Assembly: GCA_945898195.1 (NCBI GenBank)
Contig: CAMDHM010000003.1
Span: forward strand, 1 to 45,844
Direction of reading: 5' to 3'
Length of the DNA: 45,844 nt
Source of the DNA: Pseudobacteriovorax antillogorgiicola
GTDB taxonomy: Bacteria; Bdellovibrionota_B; Oligoflexia; Oligoflexales; RGVZ01
This document shows, in pieces, positions 1-8,601 of the stretch (positions are counted from its first letter, which is position 1; the number at the start of each line of letters is the position of its first letter). The notes below the pieces were generated by a model. That model saw only the letters and a program-made list of their open reading frames with translations, had not been told where the DNA came from and did no database searches. A program made the position numbers and the translations under genes.

Positions 1-195
1 CCGGTGTTGATTGAAGGAAGGCCCTGCTGTGACAGCCAGCTCTGCAGCCGTACCGGGGAAAACCCAACGTACGGAATCGTCAAGAGGGTGGCGGAAACTT
101 GGTTGCCTCGCAAGGGACAGTCAAGCAACCACCACCCGAACTTGGTTTAGCTCTTATTTTTCAGATTTCTCCCGTCACTCGCAGCACGAGAAAAG
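1..195. other. window edge, no supported gene
   Basis: I see no gene here that I can support. A short open frame crosses it on the plus strand, but it has no recognisable domain, no convincing ribosome binding site, and runs antisense into the 3' end of the rhodanese gene. No clear hairpin with a T-run follows the rhodanese stop on the minus strand, so the end of that transcript is not resolved. Confidence 0.5.
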
Positions 196-624
196 TCATT
201 CAAGTGCCAAGCCCGAATTCTTCCAGCCCTGAAGGCCTGCAGTAAAGTGTTTTACATTGCTGTATCCAGCCTTCGATGCGGATTCGGCGGCCTCTTCCCA
301 ATTAGAACACGTTGGTCCACCGCAGTAGACAACAATCAAAGAACTCTTGTCTTGAGGTAAAAAACTGCTCAGGTTTTTTTCGTGGACCGCATAGCTTATC
401 GCACCTGGCAAGTGGCCCCTCTCGAAGGATGTCTTGCTATTAGCGTCAATTAAAACAACCGAATTAGATTTCATTAATTTCTTTAGTTCTAACATGCCAA
501 CTTCCGCATGTGTTTTGGCTTCTTCCCCAATGGTTGTGTGTTTGTGAATATCAGCATGCACAATGGGTATGTTTGATAGGGCAACAGCGACAGTCGCGAT
601 TTTTAGTATCGTCACAAAATTCAT
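196..624 (-). CDS. periplasmic rhodanese-like protein
   Basis: This is a 142-residue single-domain rhodanese-like protein with an N-terminal hydrophobic stretch (residues 4-24, cleavage likely after VHA), so it probably acts in the periplasm. The fold is supported by LIDANS at about 58-63, by FERGHLPGAISY at about 68-79, which is the usual rhodanese substrate-entry motif, and by VVYCGGPTC at 98-106, where Cys101 is the candidate persulfide-forming residue. The ATG at 624 was chosen because AGGAG lies 7 bases upstream; an in-frame TTG at 642 has no such site. It is divergent from the secreted-protein and redox cluster to its right, and its promoter probably lies in or next to the duplicated leader at 684. 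Family members move sulfur or act as redox or thiol partners; the substrate here is unknown. Confidence 0.85.
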   Translation of the reverse strand: MNFVTILKIATVAVALSNIPIVHADIHKHTTIGEEAKTHAEVGMLELKKLMKSNSVVLIDANSKTSFERGHLPGAISYAVHEKNLSSFLPQDKSSLIVVYCGGPTCSNWEEAAESASKAGYSNVKHFTAGLQGWKNSGLALE

Positions 625-683
625 TAGCAAACTCCTGATCAAAAATAATGTTCTGGAAAAGTAACGCTAGCACGGAGCGTGAC

Positions 684-877
684 TTTTCTTGAATCTGTAT
701 CAGAAATTTTCTTATCCCCACTAATAACCACCGCTGTGATCAATCTCGCTGACTGCACAAACAAGACTTAATCGGTCACAGTAATTCTAAGAATATTTCT
801 AAATTTATGGCGGACTGTCTGTGATCATGAACTCGCACTTGACAGCAACAGTCGTTTTTTTTGCCATTCTATTCGCC
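684..877 (+). repeat. duplicated leader, copy 1 (of 4309-4502)
   Basis: This stretch matches 4309-4502 without any gap at a constant offset of 3625 bases. By eye the 143 noncoding bases before the shared ATG (684-826) differ at about 6 positions, while the following coding bases differ at roughly one in five. It contains CTGTGATC at 734-741 and again at 819-826, and the near-complement GGTCACAG at 774-781, which could be half-sites for a CRP/FNR-like regulator. TTCTAAGAA is a further small palindrome inside it. A hairpin-forming ACGCT/AGCGT pair lies just before it (664-680). The copy sits between the rhodanese start and the gene at 987, so it may act as a promoter region for one or both. Confidence 0.9.
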
Positions 878-958
878 AACTCGTTGTCCTTGAATGGACG
901 AACAATGCAAAACCTCCGTAACGGAACTGCGCATCGGGTTTCGAGACATTTTACCTGA
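827..958 (+). pseudogene. remnant of SCO1-gene signal peptide
   Basis: The frame opened by the ATG at 827 starts MNSHLTATVVFFAIL, closely matching MNSHSTAKFVFLAIL at the start of the SCO1-cytochrome c gene (4452). After about 22 residues the similarity ends, and the frame stops at 956-958 after 43 codons without any SCO1 domain. It is best read as a broken copy of the SCO1 gene start, carried along when the leader was duplicated. A translated short leader peptide acting on the gene at 987 is possible but less likely, since no good ribosome binding site precedes the ATG. Confidence 0.65.
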
Positions 959-986
959 ATCTTTTAAATCTCTCTGAGAGGAAGCT

Positions 987-3900
987 ATGCGAATTAGAAA
1001 TTGGCAATGGGGTTTGACGGTGACGTCGGTGTTAGCATTGAGTTTTTTTTCTACATGCAAGAGGCCTAATACAGATAGATCCAGTAATAATGGTAACAGC
1101 TCTGGTTCCTCGATTTCTTCAGGTGACCCAGAGGCTGGATTTAGCCTGGTTGGTAATCCTATCCAGGGCGTTGGTCCAGCCGATCCCTATCATGGATTTC
1201 CCCGCTGGTACGAGGATTCTACGGGCGTTCGCGTAGAGCTTTGTCATGATGTGGATGCGAGATGTATCTTGCCACCTTTTGATACGACAATTCCTTCACG
1301 TTTCCCTGAAAATTTTCCAGATGAGTCATTTTACTGGACCGCGGGAAACACTCTCGCGATTTCTACCGGCGGTACAATCCGAGCCGAGTACGCAATTGAG
1401 GCGGCATTTATTCTTGGCGATCCGATGCCCGGCCAACGAATTACGTTTGGACGGACCAGGTTTATAGCAAAAGGTCTTACAAATGGAACCTACCGTATTA
1501 CTCATCCCTACGGTGTTGATGAGTTTGACGTTGTTGACGGAACTATCAAATATACCGATGACATCGGTGTTGGTCAGGAGAGTTTCACAGGCGTCTTTAA
1601 AGCTCCGTTTGGAACATTACTTAGCTGGGATGCAGGAGCTCCTGCCGGCTACCTTGGTGACGCGGCGGTTTTGCACACTTTCAAGGGAAGTCCATACGGA
1701 ACGAACTTTTACAAAGTCGAAGTGTTGAACGGCAACGCCGCGAGGATAGTTTCGCAAACAAATTTGGCCAATATCGGCGGACGACTACTGAAAAATGATG
1801 TCTCAGTCAGTCCACTGGGTACTCAAGTGGGAATCAGAACTTCCGGAACCTACACTTCCCCGCCGACTGTAACGATGGGAGGTCCTACCGCGACGTCTAT
1901 TGTGCATTACACGACAGACGGTACTATACCGACCATTATCAGTCCAACCTACACAGGTCCTGTTACTTTGACCACGCCACCCGCAGTATCAAAGATTGTA
2001 TTGAATACAGTTGCAGACCTTGGCGCTGGCGTTTTGGGTCCTGTCAAAACCTATGCTTATTTAATCAACCCCAATATGTTGTCCGCAAGTGCCTCTCCGG
2101 CACCGGGACGCTTCGCGGGCTCTATCAATATAACATTAAGTCAGCAAGGTCCCGGCACACAAATTTGGTACACAACAGACGGCCTGGATCCCAGAACTAG
2201 CTCGACCAAAAAAGTCTATTCGGCGCCAATTTTTCTGTCAAACAACGGCCTTTCGACCATCAAATACGTTTCCGTCATTCCTGGGACGACACCGCTAACT
2301 GCATCGGCGCTGAATATTGCGTATTACTATATCGGCGGCGAACGCTTTGCCCGTTCTGAGATTGATCCTTCCATTGAAATGCCGTTTAGCGCTACTGATA
2401 AAAACGGCCTTTCCGTGACAACCTGCTGGGAACCGACGGATGCGATGTGTCTGCCTGCCGGTCCAGAGGTTGATTTGACTCGTTCAGTTGTTTGGCCTCG
2501 CAACTTTCCGACGGAAACTTTTATGTGGAACGCGACGAACGTTACGACCTCACCAGCCGGTCGCGCAATACTTGTTCTCGCGTTAGAAGGTGCTTACTTA
2601 TCACCGACGGTTGTGCCGGGTACAAAAATTCTTTTCGGTCGCATCAGAATTCGTGTTGATGTCGGAGTGGCAGGGCATTACCGTGTGACGCATCCTTATG
2701 GTGTCGATCATTTTGATGTCGCGACCCTTGGTACTAGAGCGATCAATTTTACCGAAGATATTGCTGCAGCGCAGGGAAATTTTGATTTGTTTCGGTTCGG
2801 TCGGGTCGGGCCGATTTTGACATGGGACGTTGGCGCTCCGGCGGGATACGTGGGCGATCCAGCAATTCCACATGCGGTCACTGGAAGTCCGTACAACACC
2901 AATTACTTCTTGGTCGAGTTTTTGAACCCGGCGACTGGTCTTTATCAGCAGTATTTGAAATCCGATCTCTTTACAGTAGCAGGCAAAATTGCTCCGGCAG
3001 TTGATGCGTCGGCCTCTCCCATGGGGGCATTCTATTCCACACCTCGCACCGTTTCGTTAACTGCGTCGGATGCGACTGCTAAAATATACTTTACTTTAGA
3101 TGGGACAATACCAACGACTGCGGCGACCGTATATGCGGCAGAAATTAATATTGCTTCGACAACGACTGTTAAATATTTTGCGCAGTTGGCTGATGGCACT
3201 GTGTCGGAAGTGAAGACTGCTGTGTATACGATAGATACTTCGCCGTTGACCCTATCGGTTGCTCCGGCGGGAGGAACATTTCCTGATGCCCCAACGGGGA
3301 CATTGGTGACACTAAATGCATCGAGATCTGGTCGAATTTTCTATACACGTGATGGTACCTCGCCGTTGATTTCGTCAACAAGGATTCTCTATTCAGCGCC
3401 GTTTATTCTTCGTGGCCCTGCATCGATTGTTCTGAAGTCAGTCGTGATTGATGACTCCAACACGGCATCAGCGGAGAAGACCAATACTTTTGTTTTTACC
3501 CAGGTGATTCCAACGGCTACTGCCCCTGTTGGTCGGTTTGTGGCTCCCTCAGTTGTCGGTGCTGCGGGCATACCGCTGAACTTTACATGGTCGGGTTCGG
3601 CAGTTCCTGGGAGGGTCATTAGAAGGTACACGCTCGAGCGAAGCACGAATGGCGGCGCGTTTACCCAAGTTGCATTGCCGCTAGCAACATCGACGTCGGT
3701 GTCATCGGCAGTAAGCCCCGGTGCCACTTATGTGTACCGTGTTCGCGCTACCGACAGCGGATTTTTCAATAACACATCGTTGAACGCCACCGCGCCTGCA
3801 ATACTGATGTCACTGGCTCAAGAAAATGCACGGAGTTTGAAGTTCGCGGGAAAATGGGCGACTTCTATCTCGGCTGGATTCTCCGGAGGTGCGATAAGAT

Positions 3901-4187
3901 CGGCTACGAGAGCTGGCGTTTCAGCAACGTTTTCGGCAGTTAATTGTAGCCAAATTGCCTGGGTTTCCTTTAAAGGCCCATCCCAGGGAATCGCTAATGT
4001 CAGAATTGATGGGGGGCCTGCTATCGCCGTAGACCTCTACGCGCCTGTCCCATCACCTGCTACTATCGGATTCGTTACCAATGTTCTCCCCGTTGGAACG
4101 CATACGATTACGATCGCTCCAACGGGAACCAGGAATGGTCGATCTAGTGGTACTCAGGTTGTGGTGGATGCTATGGCTTCGATGTGA
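987..4187 (+). CDS. secreted protein with duplicated HPYG domains and chitobiase-C-like repeats
   Basis: This is a 1066-residue exported protein. The N-terminus has a hydrophobic signal ending FFSTC-KR, a loose lipobox, so it may be a lipoprotein anchored at Cys24. Two copies of a domain of about 180 residues follow (about 75-250 and 475-650). Each contains THPYGVD(E/H)FDV, a TDDI/TEDI strand, W-D-x-GAPAGY(L/V)GD, and GSPYxTN(F/Y). Four short chitobiase/hexosaminidase C-terminal type repeats carry YTTDGT-like signatures (about residues 305-335, 392-420, 698-730 and 780-815). A fibronectin-III-like module (about 848-935) and an unassigned C-terminal domain complete it. GAGAGG lies just before the ATG. 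No catalytic site was recognised. The architecture suggests a surface-displayed adhesive or carbohydrate-facing protein, which is inference. It lies between the two leader copies and may be controlled by copy 1. Confidence 0.85.
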   Translation: MRIRNWQWGLTVTSVLALSFFSTCKRPNTDRSSNNGNSSGSSISSGDPEAGFSLVGNPIQGVGPADPYHGFPRWYEDSTGVRVELCHDVDARCILPPFDTTIPSRFPENFPDESFYWTAGNTLAISTGGTIRAEYAIEAAFILGDPMPGQRITFGRTRFIAKGLTNGTYRITHPYGVDEFDVVDGTIKYTDDIGVGQESFTGVFKAPFGTLLSWDAGAPAGYLGDAAVLHTFKGSPYGTNFYKVEVLNGNAARIVSQTNLANIGGRLLKNDVSVSPLGTQVGIRTSGTYTSPPTVTMGGPTATSIVHYTTDGTIPTIISPTYTGPVTLTTPPAVSKIVLNTVADLGAGVLGPVKTYAYLINPNMLSASASPAPGRFAGSINITLSQQGPGTQIWYTTDGLDPRTSSTKKVYSAPIFLSNNGLSTIKYVSVIPGTTPLTASALNIAYYYIGGERFARSEIDPSIEMPFSATDKNGLSVTTCWEPTDAMCLPAGPEVDLTRSVVWPRNFPTETFMWNATNVTTSPAGRAILVLALEGAYLSPTVVPGTKILFGRIRIRVDVGVAGHYRVTHPYGVDHFDVATLGTRAINFTEDIAAAQGNFDLFRFGRVGPILTWDVGAPAGYVGDPAIPHAVTGSPYNTNYFLVEFLNPATGLYQQYLKSDLFTVAGKIAPAVDASASPMGAFYSTPRTVSLTASDATAKIYFTLDGTIPTTAATVYAAEINIASTTTVKYFAQLADGTVSEVKTAVYTIDTSPLTLSVAPAGGTFPDAPTGTLVTLNASRSGRIFYTRDGTSPLISSTRILYSAPFILRGPASIVLKSVVIDDSNTASAEKTNTFVFTQVIPTATAPVGRFVAPSVVGAAGIPLNFTWSGSAVPGRVIRRYTLERSTNGGAFTQVALPLATSTSVSSAVSPGATYVYRVRATDSGFFNNTSLNATAPAILMSLAQENARSLKFAGKWATSISAGFSGGAIRSATRAGVSATFSAVNCSQIAWVSFKGPSQGIANVRIDGGPAIAVDLYAPVPSPATIGFVTNVLPVGTHTITIAPTGTRNGRSSGTQVVVDAMASM

Positions 4188-4308
4188 CAAGACTTAGAAT
4201 TCTTGGTTAGGCAAATAAATCGGTGCCGCTTCAGGGCTGACGTCGGACGTTGCCAGTGCTGGGGCGGGCGGAACCTGGCTGGGATTAAATCAAGCAATGG
4301 GTTGTTTT

Positions 4309-4502
4309 TTTTCTTGAATCTGTATCAGAAATTTTCTTATCCCCACTAATAACCACCGCTGTGATCAATCTCGCTGACTGCACAAACAAAACGTAATCGG
4401 TCACAGTAATTCTAAGAATATTTCTAAATTTCTGCCGGACCGTCTGTGATTATGAACTCGCACTCGACAGCGAAATTCGTTTTTTTGGCTATTCTATGCG
4501 CC
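4309..4502 (+). repeat. duplicated leader, copy 2 (native SCO1 leader)
   Basis: This is the second copy of the leader described at 684-877, again ending inside a signal-peptide coding sequence, here that of an intact SCO1-cytochrome c gene. The half-site-like words recur at 4359-4366 (CTGTGATC), 4399-4406 (GGTCACAG) and 4444-4451 (CTGTGATT, one change). A run of eight T at 4305-4312 directly precedes the copy and could help end transcription from the gene at 987, but I see no strong stem before it. The rest of 4188-4308 holds nothing else I can name. This copy most likely carries the promoter of the six-gene operon starting at 4452. Confidence 0.9.
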
Positions 4503-5408
4503 ATTTCATTGAATGCTAAAGGAGCAGACGTCATCCGGACACATTATGGTTGGTCGTTTCCAAATCCACAACTGACCGATCAAGATGGCAATAAGGTCCG
4601 CTTCTATGAGGATCTAGTCAAAGGGAAGATCGTCCTTATAAATTTCATTTTCACCACCTGTGATGCGTACTGTCCTATGGACACTGCGCGGCTGAAAAAA
4701 GTGCAGGATCTTGTCGGTGATCGAATGGGTAAAGATATTTTCTTCTACTCCGTGTCGATTGATCCTGTGGCTGATTCGCCGCACATATTGCGCGCCTATC
4801 GAAAACGATTTGGGGCAGGCCCGGGATGGACTTTCCTCACCGGCGATGAGGCCGACATTACCGCGATGCGAAAAGGACTTGGTCTCTATACCGAGGGTTT
4901 TGAAAAATCAAAGAGTGATCATTCGCAAAATATTATGGTCGGAAATGACTCGTCTGGTGAATGGATGCGGAGATCCAATATGGACAAGTCAATCGTCATG
5001 GCGAAGCTGCTCACGGATCGGTTGAGCGGTTGGAAAAACAGTGTGGGTGTCGCAAACGACTTTGCAAAAGCGCCCACGAGATTGAAGGATATTCCGAAGG
5101 GTCAGGACATTTTTAACAGCCGCTGTATGGATTGCCACACCATTGGTGGCGGTGATGGACTAGGTCCAGATCTAAAGGATGTTTTCAGAACAAGAGACGC
5201 TGCCTGGCTGAAGTCTTGGATCCTGGCACCAAATAAAATGCTTGAGGCAAGGGATCCAGTTGCGGTCGCTCTGCTGCATCAGTTCAACGGTGTCATTATG
5301 CCGAACTTATCTCTTCCAGAGGCTGACGTGGATGAGGTGATTGGTTTTTTAAGAAGCGAAGTTACACAATTGGATCGGAATCCAAAAAACGGAGAACGTA
5401 AACGATGA
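4452..5408 (+). CDS. SCO1/SenC copper chaperone fused to cytochrome c
   Basis: This is a 318-residue exported protein with two domains. After a signal peptide (about 1-24), residues 30-190 form a SCO1/SenC thioredoxin-like domain. It has the copper-binding CDAYC at 70-74 and the conserved histidine in SDHSQN (His157). Residues about 215-310 form a class-I-like cytochrome c domain with haem motif CMDCH (225-229) and IMPNLS further on, which offers a candidate axial methionine. SCO1 proteins deliver copper or act as thiol reductants for copper-site assembly; the fused haem domain suggests an electron path to or from that site. The ATG at 4452 was chosen over the GTG at 4446 by comparison with the leader duplication. 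The gene overlaps the multicopper oxidase start by ATGA, so copper loading of that oxidase is the natural guess. Confidence 0.92.
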   Translation: MNSHSTAKFVFLAILCAISLNAKGADVIRTHYGWSFPNPQLTDQDGNKVRFYEDLVKGKIVLINFIFTTCDAYCPMDTARLKKVQDLVGDRMGKDIFFYSVSIDPVADSPHILRAYRKRFGAGPGWTFLTGDEADITAMRKGLGLYTEGFEKSKSDHSQNIMVGNDSSGEWMRRSNMDKSIVMAKLLTDRLSGWKNSVGVANDFAKAPTRLKDIPKGQDIFNSRCMDCHTIGGGDGLGPDLKDVFRTRDAAWLKSWILAPNKMLEARDPVAVALLHQFNGVIMPNLSLPEADVDEVIGFLRSEVTQLDRNPKNGERKR

Positions 5409-8400
5409 GACTCGAATACCGGTCTTTTGGTAAACTTTGGGGGCGAAAATTATTCCCACTCCTTGGCCTATTGGCAACTTGCAAGAGCCCATCTCATCGG
5501 ACTGGAGGACAAGAAAATCAATCCGGGGTAGAACAATCCCAGGCTTCTGGGGATGAGCTTAGCCTCAATGGCGGTGTGATCGATAGCGTCGCTGCTGGCT
5601 TGCAGAATGCTGGATCCTTTGTCATCGGGCCATTCGTTGGTGGGCCGACGGAGACGTATGCCGATGCCCATGTCGATATTCCGCAAGCCTCCATGACCTC
5701 CAGTGCGATTCCGCCGGGTGGCGCTGCCAGCCCGCTTTTTGGCGCTAAGCCGTGGACCCAAAAACTTTTGTTATTCGAAGAATTTGGAACAGAACGCCTG
5801 ACTGCGACCGCGAGGCCTGTTGCGTTTCCAGAGATTGTGGATTCTGTCGATGCTAGTAATCCAGAAGTCAGTACGCCAAAGGAGCGTAGTGCTCCGGATA
5901 AATATGGAGTTGATAGATTGATCGGGGAGCCTGGCCTGAACCCAATGCCCACGAGAACAGCCAACACCACGACTAAGAATCCCTGGTGGACTGTGATCTG
6001 TAGGTACATCGGTAATCCCCGCTGCCTCACGGCTCCTGGTCCTGCGGAAGGCCGTCCTCCCGGTGAGGGCTGGGCGCATCAGCGTTGGAATGAGTTTTAT
6101 CCCCAGAGATTGATGAAGACTTCTCAGAGCGGAGCCCGAATGAATCTCGGTGTTCGGGATTCCAAGCAAATGCATCAGTACCGTTCCGGTGAATTCGGGC
6201 CGCGTGGGTTGTACTATAATACCGTTGGAACGGCTGGTTTTTTCGGCACAACGCGGGGTATTAAACCTCAGTTTCACCCAAATTTTCCTGTCCAGAATCA
6301 CCAAAAACTTTGGACGTTTGATGGGACTTTTCCGCCAAAGCTCTTGATGGCACGCTACGGCGAGCCGATCCTGTTTCGGCACTACAACATGCTTCCTGTA
6401 GATGTTTCAGCTAACGGTGGATTCGGAACTCACACGATTTCTACACATGAGCATAATGGCCACAATCCGTCTGAGAGTGATGGCTATGCCGAGGCATTTT
6501 TCTTTCCGGGTCAGTACTACGACTATCGTTGGCCAATGGCTGTTGCTGGGCACGATACAATTAACGTGGATGCAATCGATCCAATTATGGCGACGCCATG
6601 TGTTGCCGGTGAAATTATGGCGGTCACCCGTAAAACGGGAGTCGTCAATGTTCCTTGTGATGTCTCAAAAGATCCCGCGAGAAGATCTGGCAATGTGAAG
6701 CTCCGCGGCGACTGGCGCGAAATCATGTCTAGTCATTGGTTTCATGATCATATGATCGATTTCACGGCGAAGAATGTCTACAAAGGCAATTTCGCCGCGA
6801 TGAATTACTACTCGGCAATTGACCGTGGCAATGAGTCCCTTAACGACGGCGTCAATTTGCGATTGCCGAGTGGATCGTCGTTGCCGTGGGGTAATCGCGA
6901 TTACGACGTCAATCTTTCGTTTAGTGATAAAGCGTGGGACGCAAAGGGCCAACTTTGGTTTAACCCGTTTGATACCGATGGCTTTCTCGGCGACCAGGTG
7001 CTCGTTAATATGACGTGGCGCCCAGTATTAGATGTCCGAGCTCGCCGCTACCGGTTTCGAATTTTGAATGCGTCCGTCGCGCGTTATTACAAGCTTGCTG
7101 TTATTCGTGAAATTGCAGGAACAAGCGGTTCAATTGCGGGCCCATCTGGGTCGAATTTGTCCTACGAACCAGTGGTGTTCCACATGATTGCAAACGATGG
7201 CAACATTATGGAGCAATCCGTCGCGTTTGACGGGACGTTGGGCACTCAGAAAGGTATCCTTCCGACCCATGCAATCGCTGAGCGCTATGACATTATTGTC
7301 GATTTTGCAAAGAACGGAATTAAACCGGGCGACAAACTGTATTTTGTGAATACGCAGGAACACACGACCGGCAAGTTACCCAACAAACAAATTCCTCTTC
7401 AGAGCATCATGGATGGCAGCTACCAGCCGGTTGTTGGCGGGAATAATTACTGGACCTCTGGAGACCCCGGCGTTGGCATGATCATGCGCCTTGATGTGAA
7501 GGCTTGCGTTGATGCGGCCGGTTCTGCGGTCGCGTGTGCTGATCCAAGTTTGGATCCATCGCGGTATGTCCAAGGCAATAAACTCGGTGTTAATGGTGCC
7601 GATCTTAAAATGTGGACCAGAGCCCAGATCACTGCTGCGGATCTTGCGGGCGCAAAACACCATACGTTTGAATTTGTTCGGGGTGGCGGTAGCGGTGGAA
7701 CAGACAATAAACCGTGGGCCGTCAAGGTGGATGGCAATGATGCTCATACTGCAGATATGCGACGACTCTCGGTCAGCACAAACCTTGGCGATAAAACGGC
7801 GAACGGTAATGGAAAAGTTCAAGTCTGGCACATCTCAAGTAAGAGTGGTGGCTGGAGTCATCCAGTGCACGTGCATTTTGAAGAGGGTCAAATTCTGAGT
7901 CGGGGTGGCAAGGCGCCACCGATCTGGGAAAAATATGCTCGCAAAGACATGTATCGTGTCGGGCCTGAGGCGGACTCGACGGGTTCAGTGGATTTAGCGA
8001 TCCGGATTCGTGAGTTTGCGGGCTCCTACATGGAACATTGCCATAACACCACCCACGAGGACACGGCAATGCTTGTGCGCTGGGACAGCGAACGTCCGGG
8101 CCAATTGCAGATGATGCCGGCGCCCTCACCGTCTTGGTATGGGGTCGGATTGGCTGATTCAGTTGCAGAGAATACCTTCCGCAATGGCAATCCTGATTTC
8201 ATGAAGTCAACTTTTGTCAGCCTTGATGGAGTCGTTGCCCCCGGGCAAGAAATGGCTGTCAAAGGTGTGGGTGGAAACTGTTCCTTCAAAGCAAAAATGC
8301 AAAATGACGGAAATTTCGTTGTCTATCGTGGCGCTACAGCGATCTGGGATACCAAAACGGCGGGCAAGGCGCCCGGTGGAATGATTCGATTTCAGTCGGA

Positions 8401-8575
8401 TGGGAATCTTGTTTTATACAAGGCCGATGGCATCGCCGCGGCTTGGAATGCAGGCACGCACAATCGGGGAGCATTTGAGTTTGTCTTGGATGGCACTGGC
8501 AGGTTGATGGTGAAAGACAAGTCCGGTGTGAACCTCTGGACTAGTGGCAAGCTGGTTGCTGGCTGTTCGCTCTAA
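5405..8575 (+). CDS. multicopper oxidase lipoprotein with C-terminal B-lectin domain
   Basis: This 1056-residue protein has a lipoprotein-type signal ending LLATC-KS. All four multicopper-oxidase copper motifs are visible: HEHNGH near 349, WFHDHM near 445, HPVHVHF near 818, and HCHNTTHEDTAM near 878. The last gives HCH-x3-H-x4-M, so the type-1 copper has an axial methionine. The spacing is much longer than in a ~500-residue laccase, with large insertions and an N-terminal extension of about 300 residues. Residues about 953-1056 form a bulb-type mannose-lectin fold with QNDGNFVVY and QSDGNLVLY, matching the QxDxNxVxY signature. It is probably a surface or periplasmic oxidase held near glycans; its substrate (metal ion, phenol or polymer) cannot be told from sequence. 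It overlaps the SCO1 gene by 4 bases and is 26 bases from the di-haem gene. Confidence 0.9.
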   Translation: MRLEYRSFGKLWGRKLFPLLGLLATCKSPSHRTGGQENQSGVEQSQASGDELSLNGGVIDSVAAGLQNAGSFVIGPFVGGPTETYADAHVDIPQASMTSSAIPPGGAASPLFGAKPWTQKLLLFEEFGTERLTATARPVAFPEIVDSVDASNPEVSTPKERSAPDKYGVDRLIGEPGLNPMPTRTANTTTKNPWWTVICRYIGNPRCLTAPGPAEGRPPGEGWAHQRWNEFYPQRLMKTSQSGARMNLGVRDSKQMHQYRSGEFGPRGLYYNTVGTAGFFGTTRGIKPQFHPNFPVQNHQKLWTFDGTFPPKLLMARYGEPILFRHYNMLPVDVSANGGFGTHTISTHEHNGHNPSESDGYAEAFFFPGQYYDYRWPMAVAGHDTINVDAIDPIMATPCVAGEIMAVTRKTGVVNVPCDVSKDPARRSGNVKLRGDWREIMSSHWFHDHMIDFTAKNVYKGNFAAMNYYSAIDRGNESLNDGVNLRLPSGSSLPWGNRDYDVNLSFSDKAWDAKGQLWFNPFDTDGFLGDQVLVNMTWRPVLDVRARRYRFRILNASVARYYKLAVIREIAGTSGSIAGPSGSNLSYEPVVFHMIANDGNIMEQSVAFDGTLGTQKGILPTHAIAERYDIIVDFAKNGIKPGDKLYFVNTQEHTTGKLPNKQIPLQSIMDGSYQPVVGGNNYWTSGDPGVGMIMRLDVKACVDAAGSAVACADPSLDPSRYVQGNKLGVNGADLKMWTRAQITAADLAGAKHHTFEFVRGGGSGGTDNKPWAVKVDGNDAHTADMRRLSVSTNLGDKTANGNGKVQVWHISSKSGGWSHPVHVHFEEGQILSRGGKAPPIWEKYARKDMYRVGPEADSTGSVDLAIRIREFAGSYMEHCHNTTHEDTAMLVRWDSERPGQLQMMPAPSPSWYGVGLADSVAENTFRNGNPDFMKSTFVSLDGVVAPGQEMAVKGVGGNCSFKAKMQNDGNFVVYRGATAIWDTKTAGKAPGGMIRFQSDGNLVLYKADGIAAAWNAGTHNRGAFEFVLDGTGRLMVKDKSGVNLWTSGKLVAGCSL

Positions 8576-8601
8576 AACGTTCTCTGAGGAGCTGATTGCG
8601 C

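Noticed and set aside
5771..6382. A 203-codon antisense open frame inside the multicopper oxidase gene
   Set aside because: It is one of several long antisense frames in this gene, has no recognisable domain or ribosome binding site, and the sense strand carries all copper motifs.
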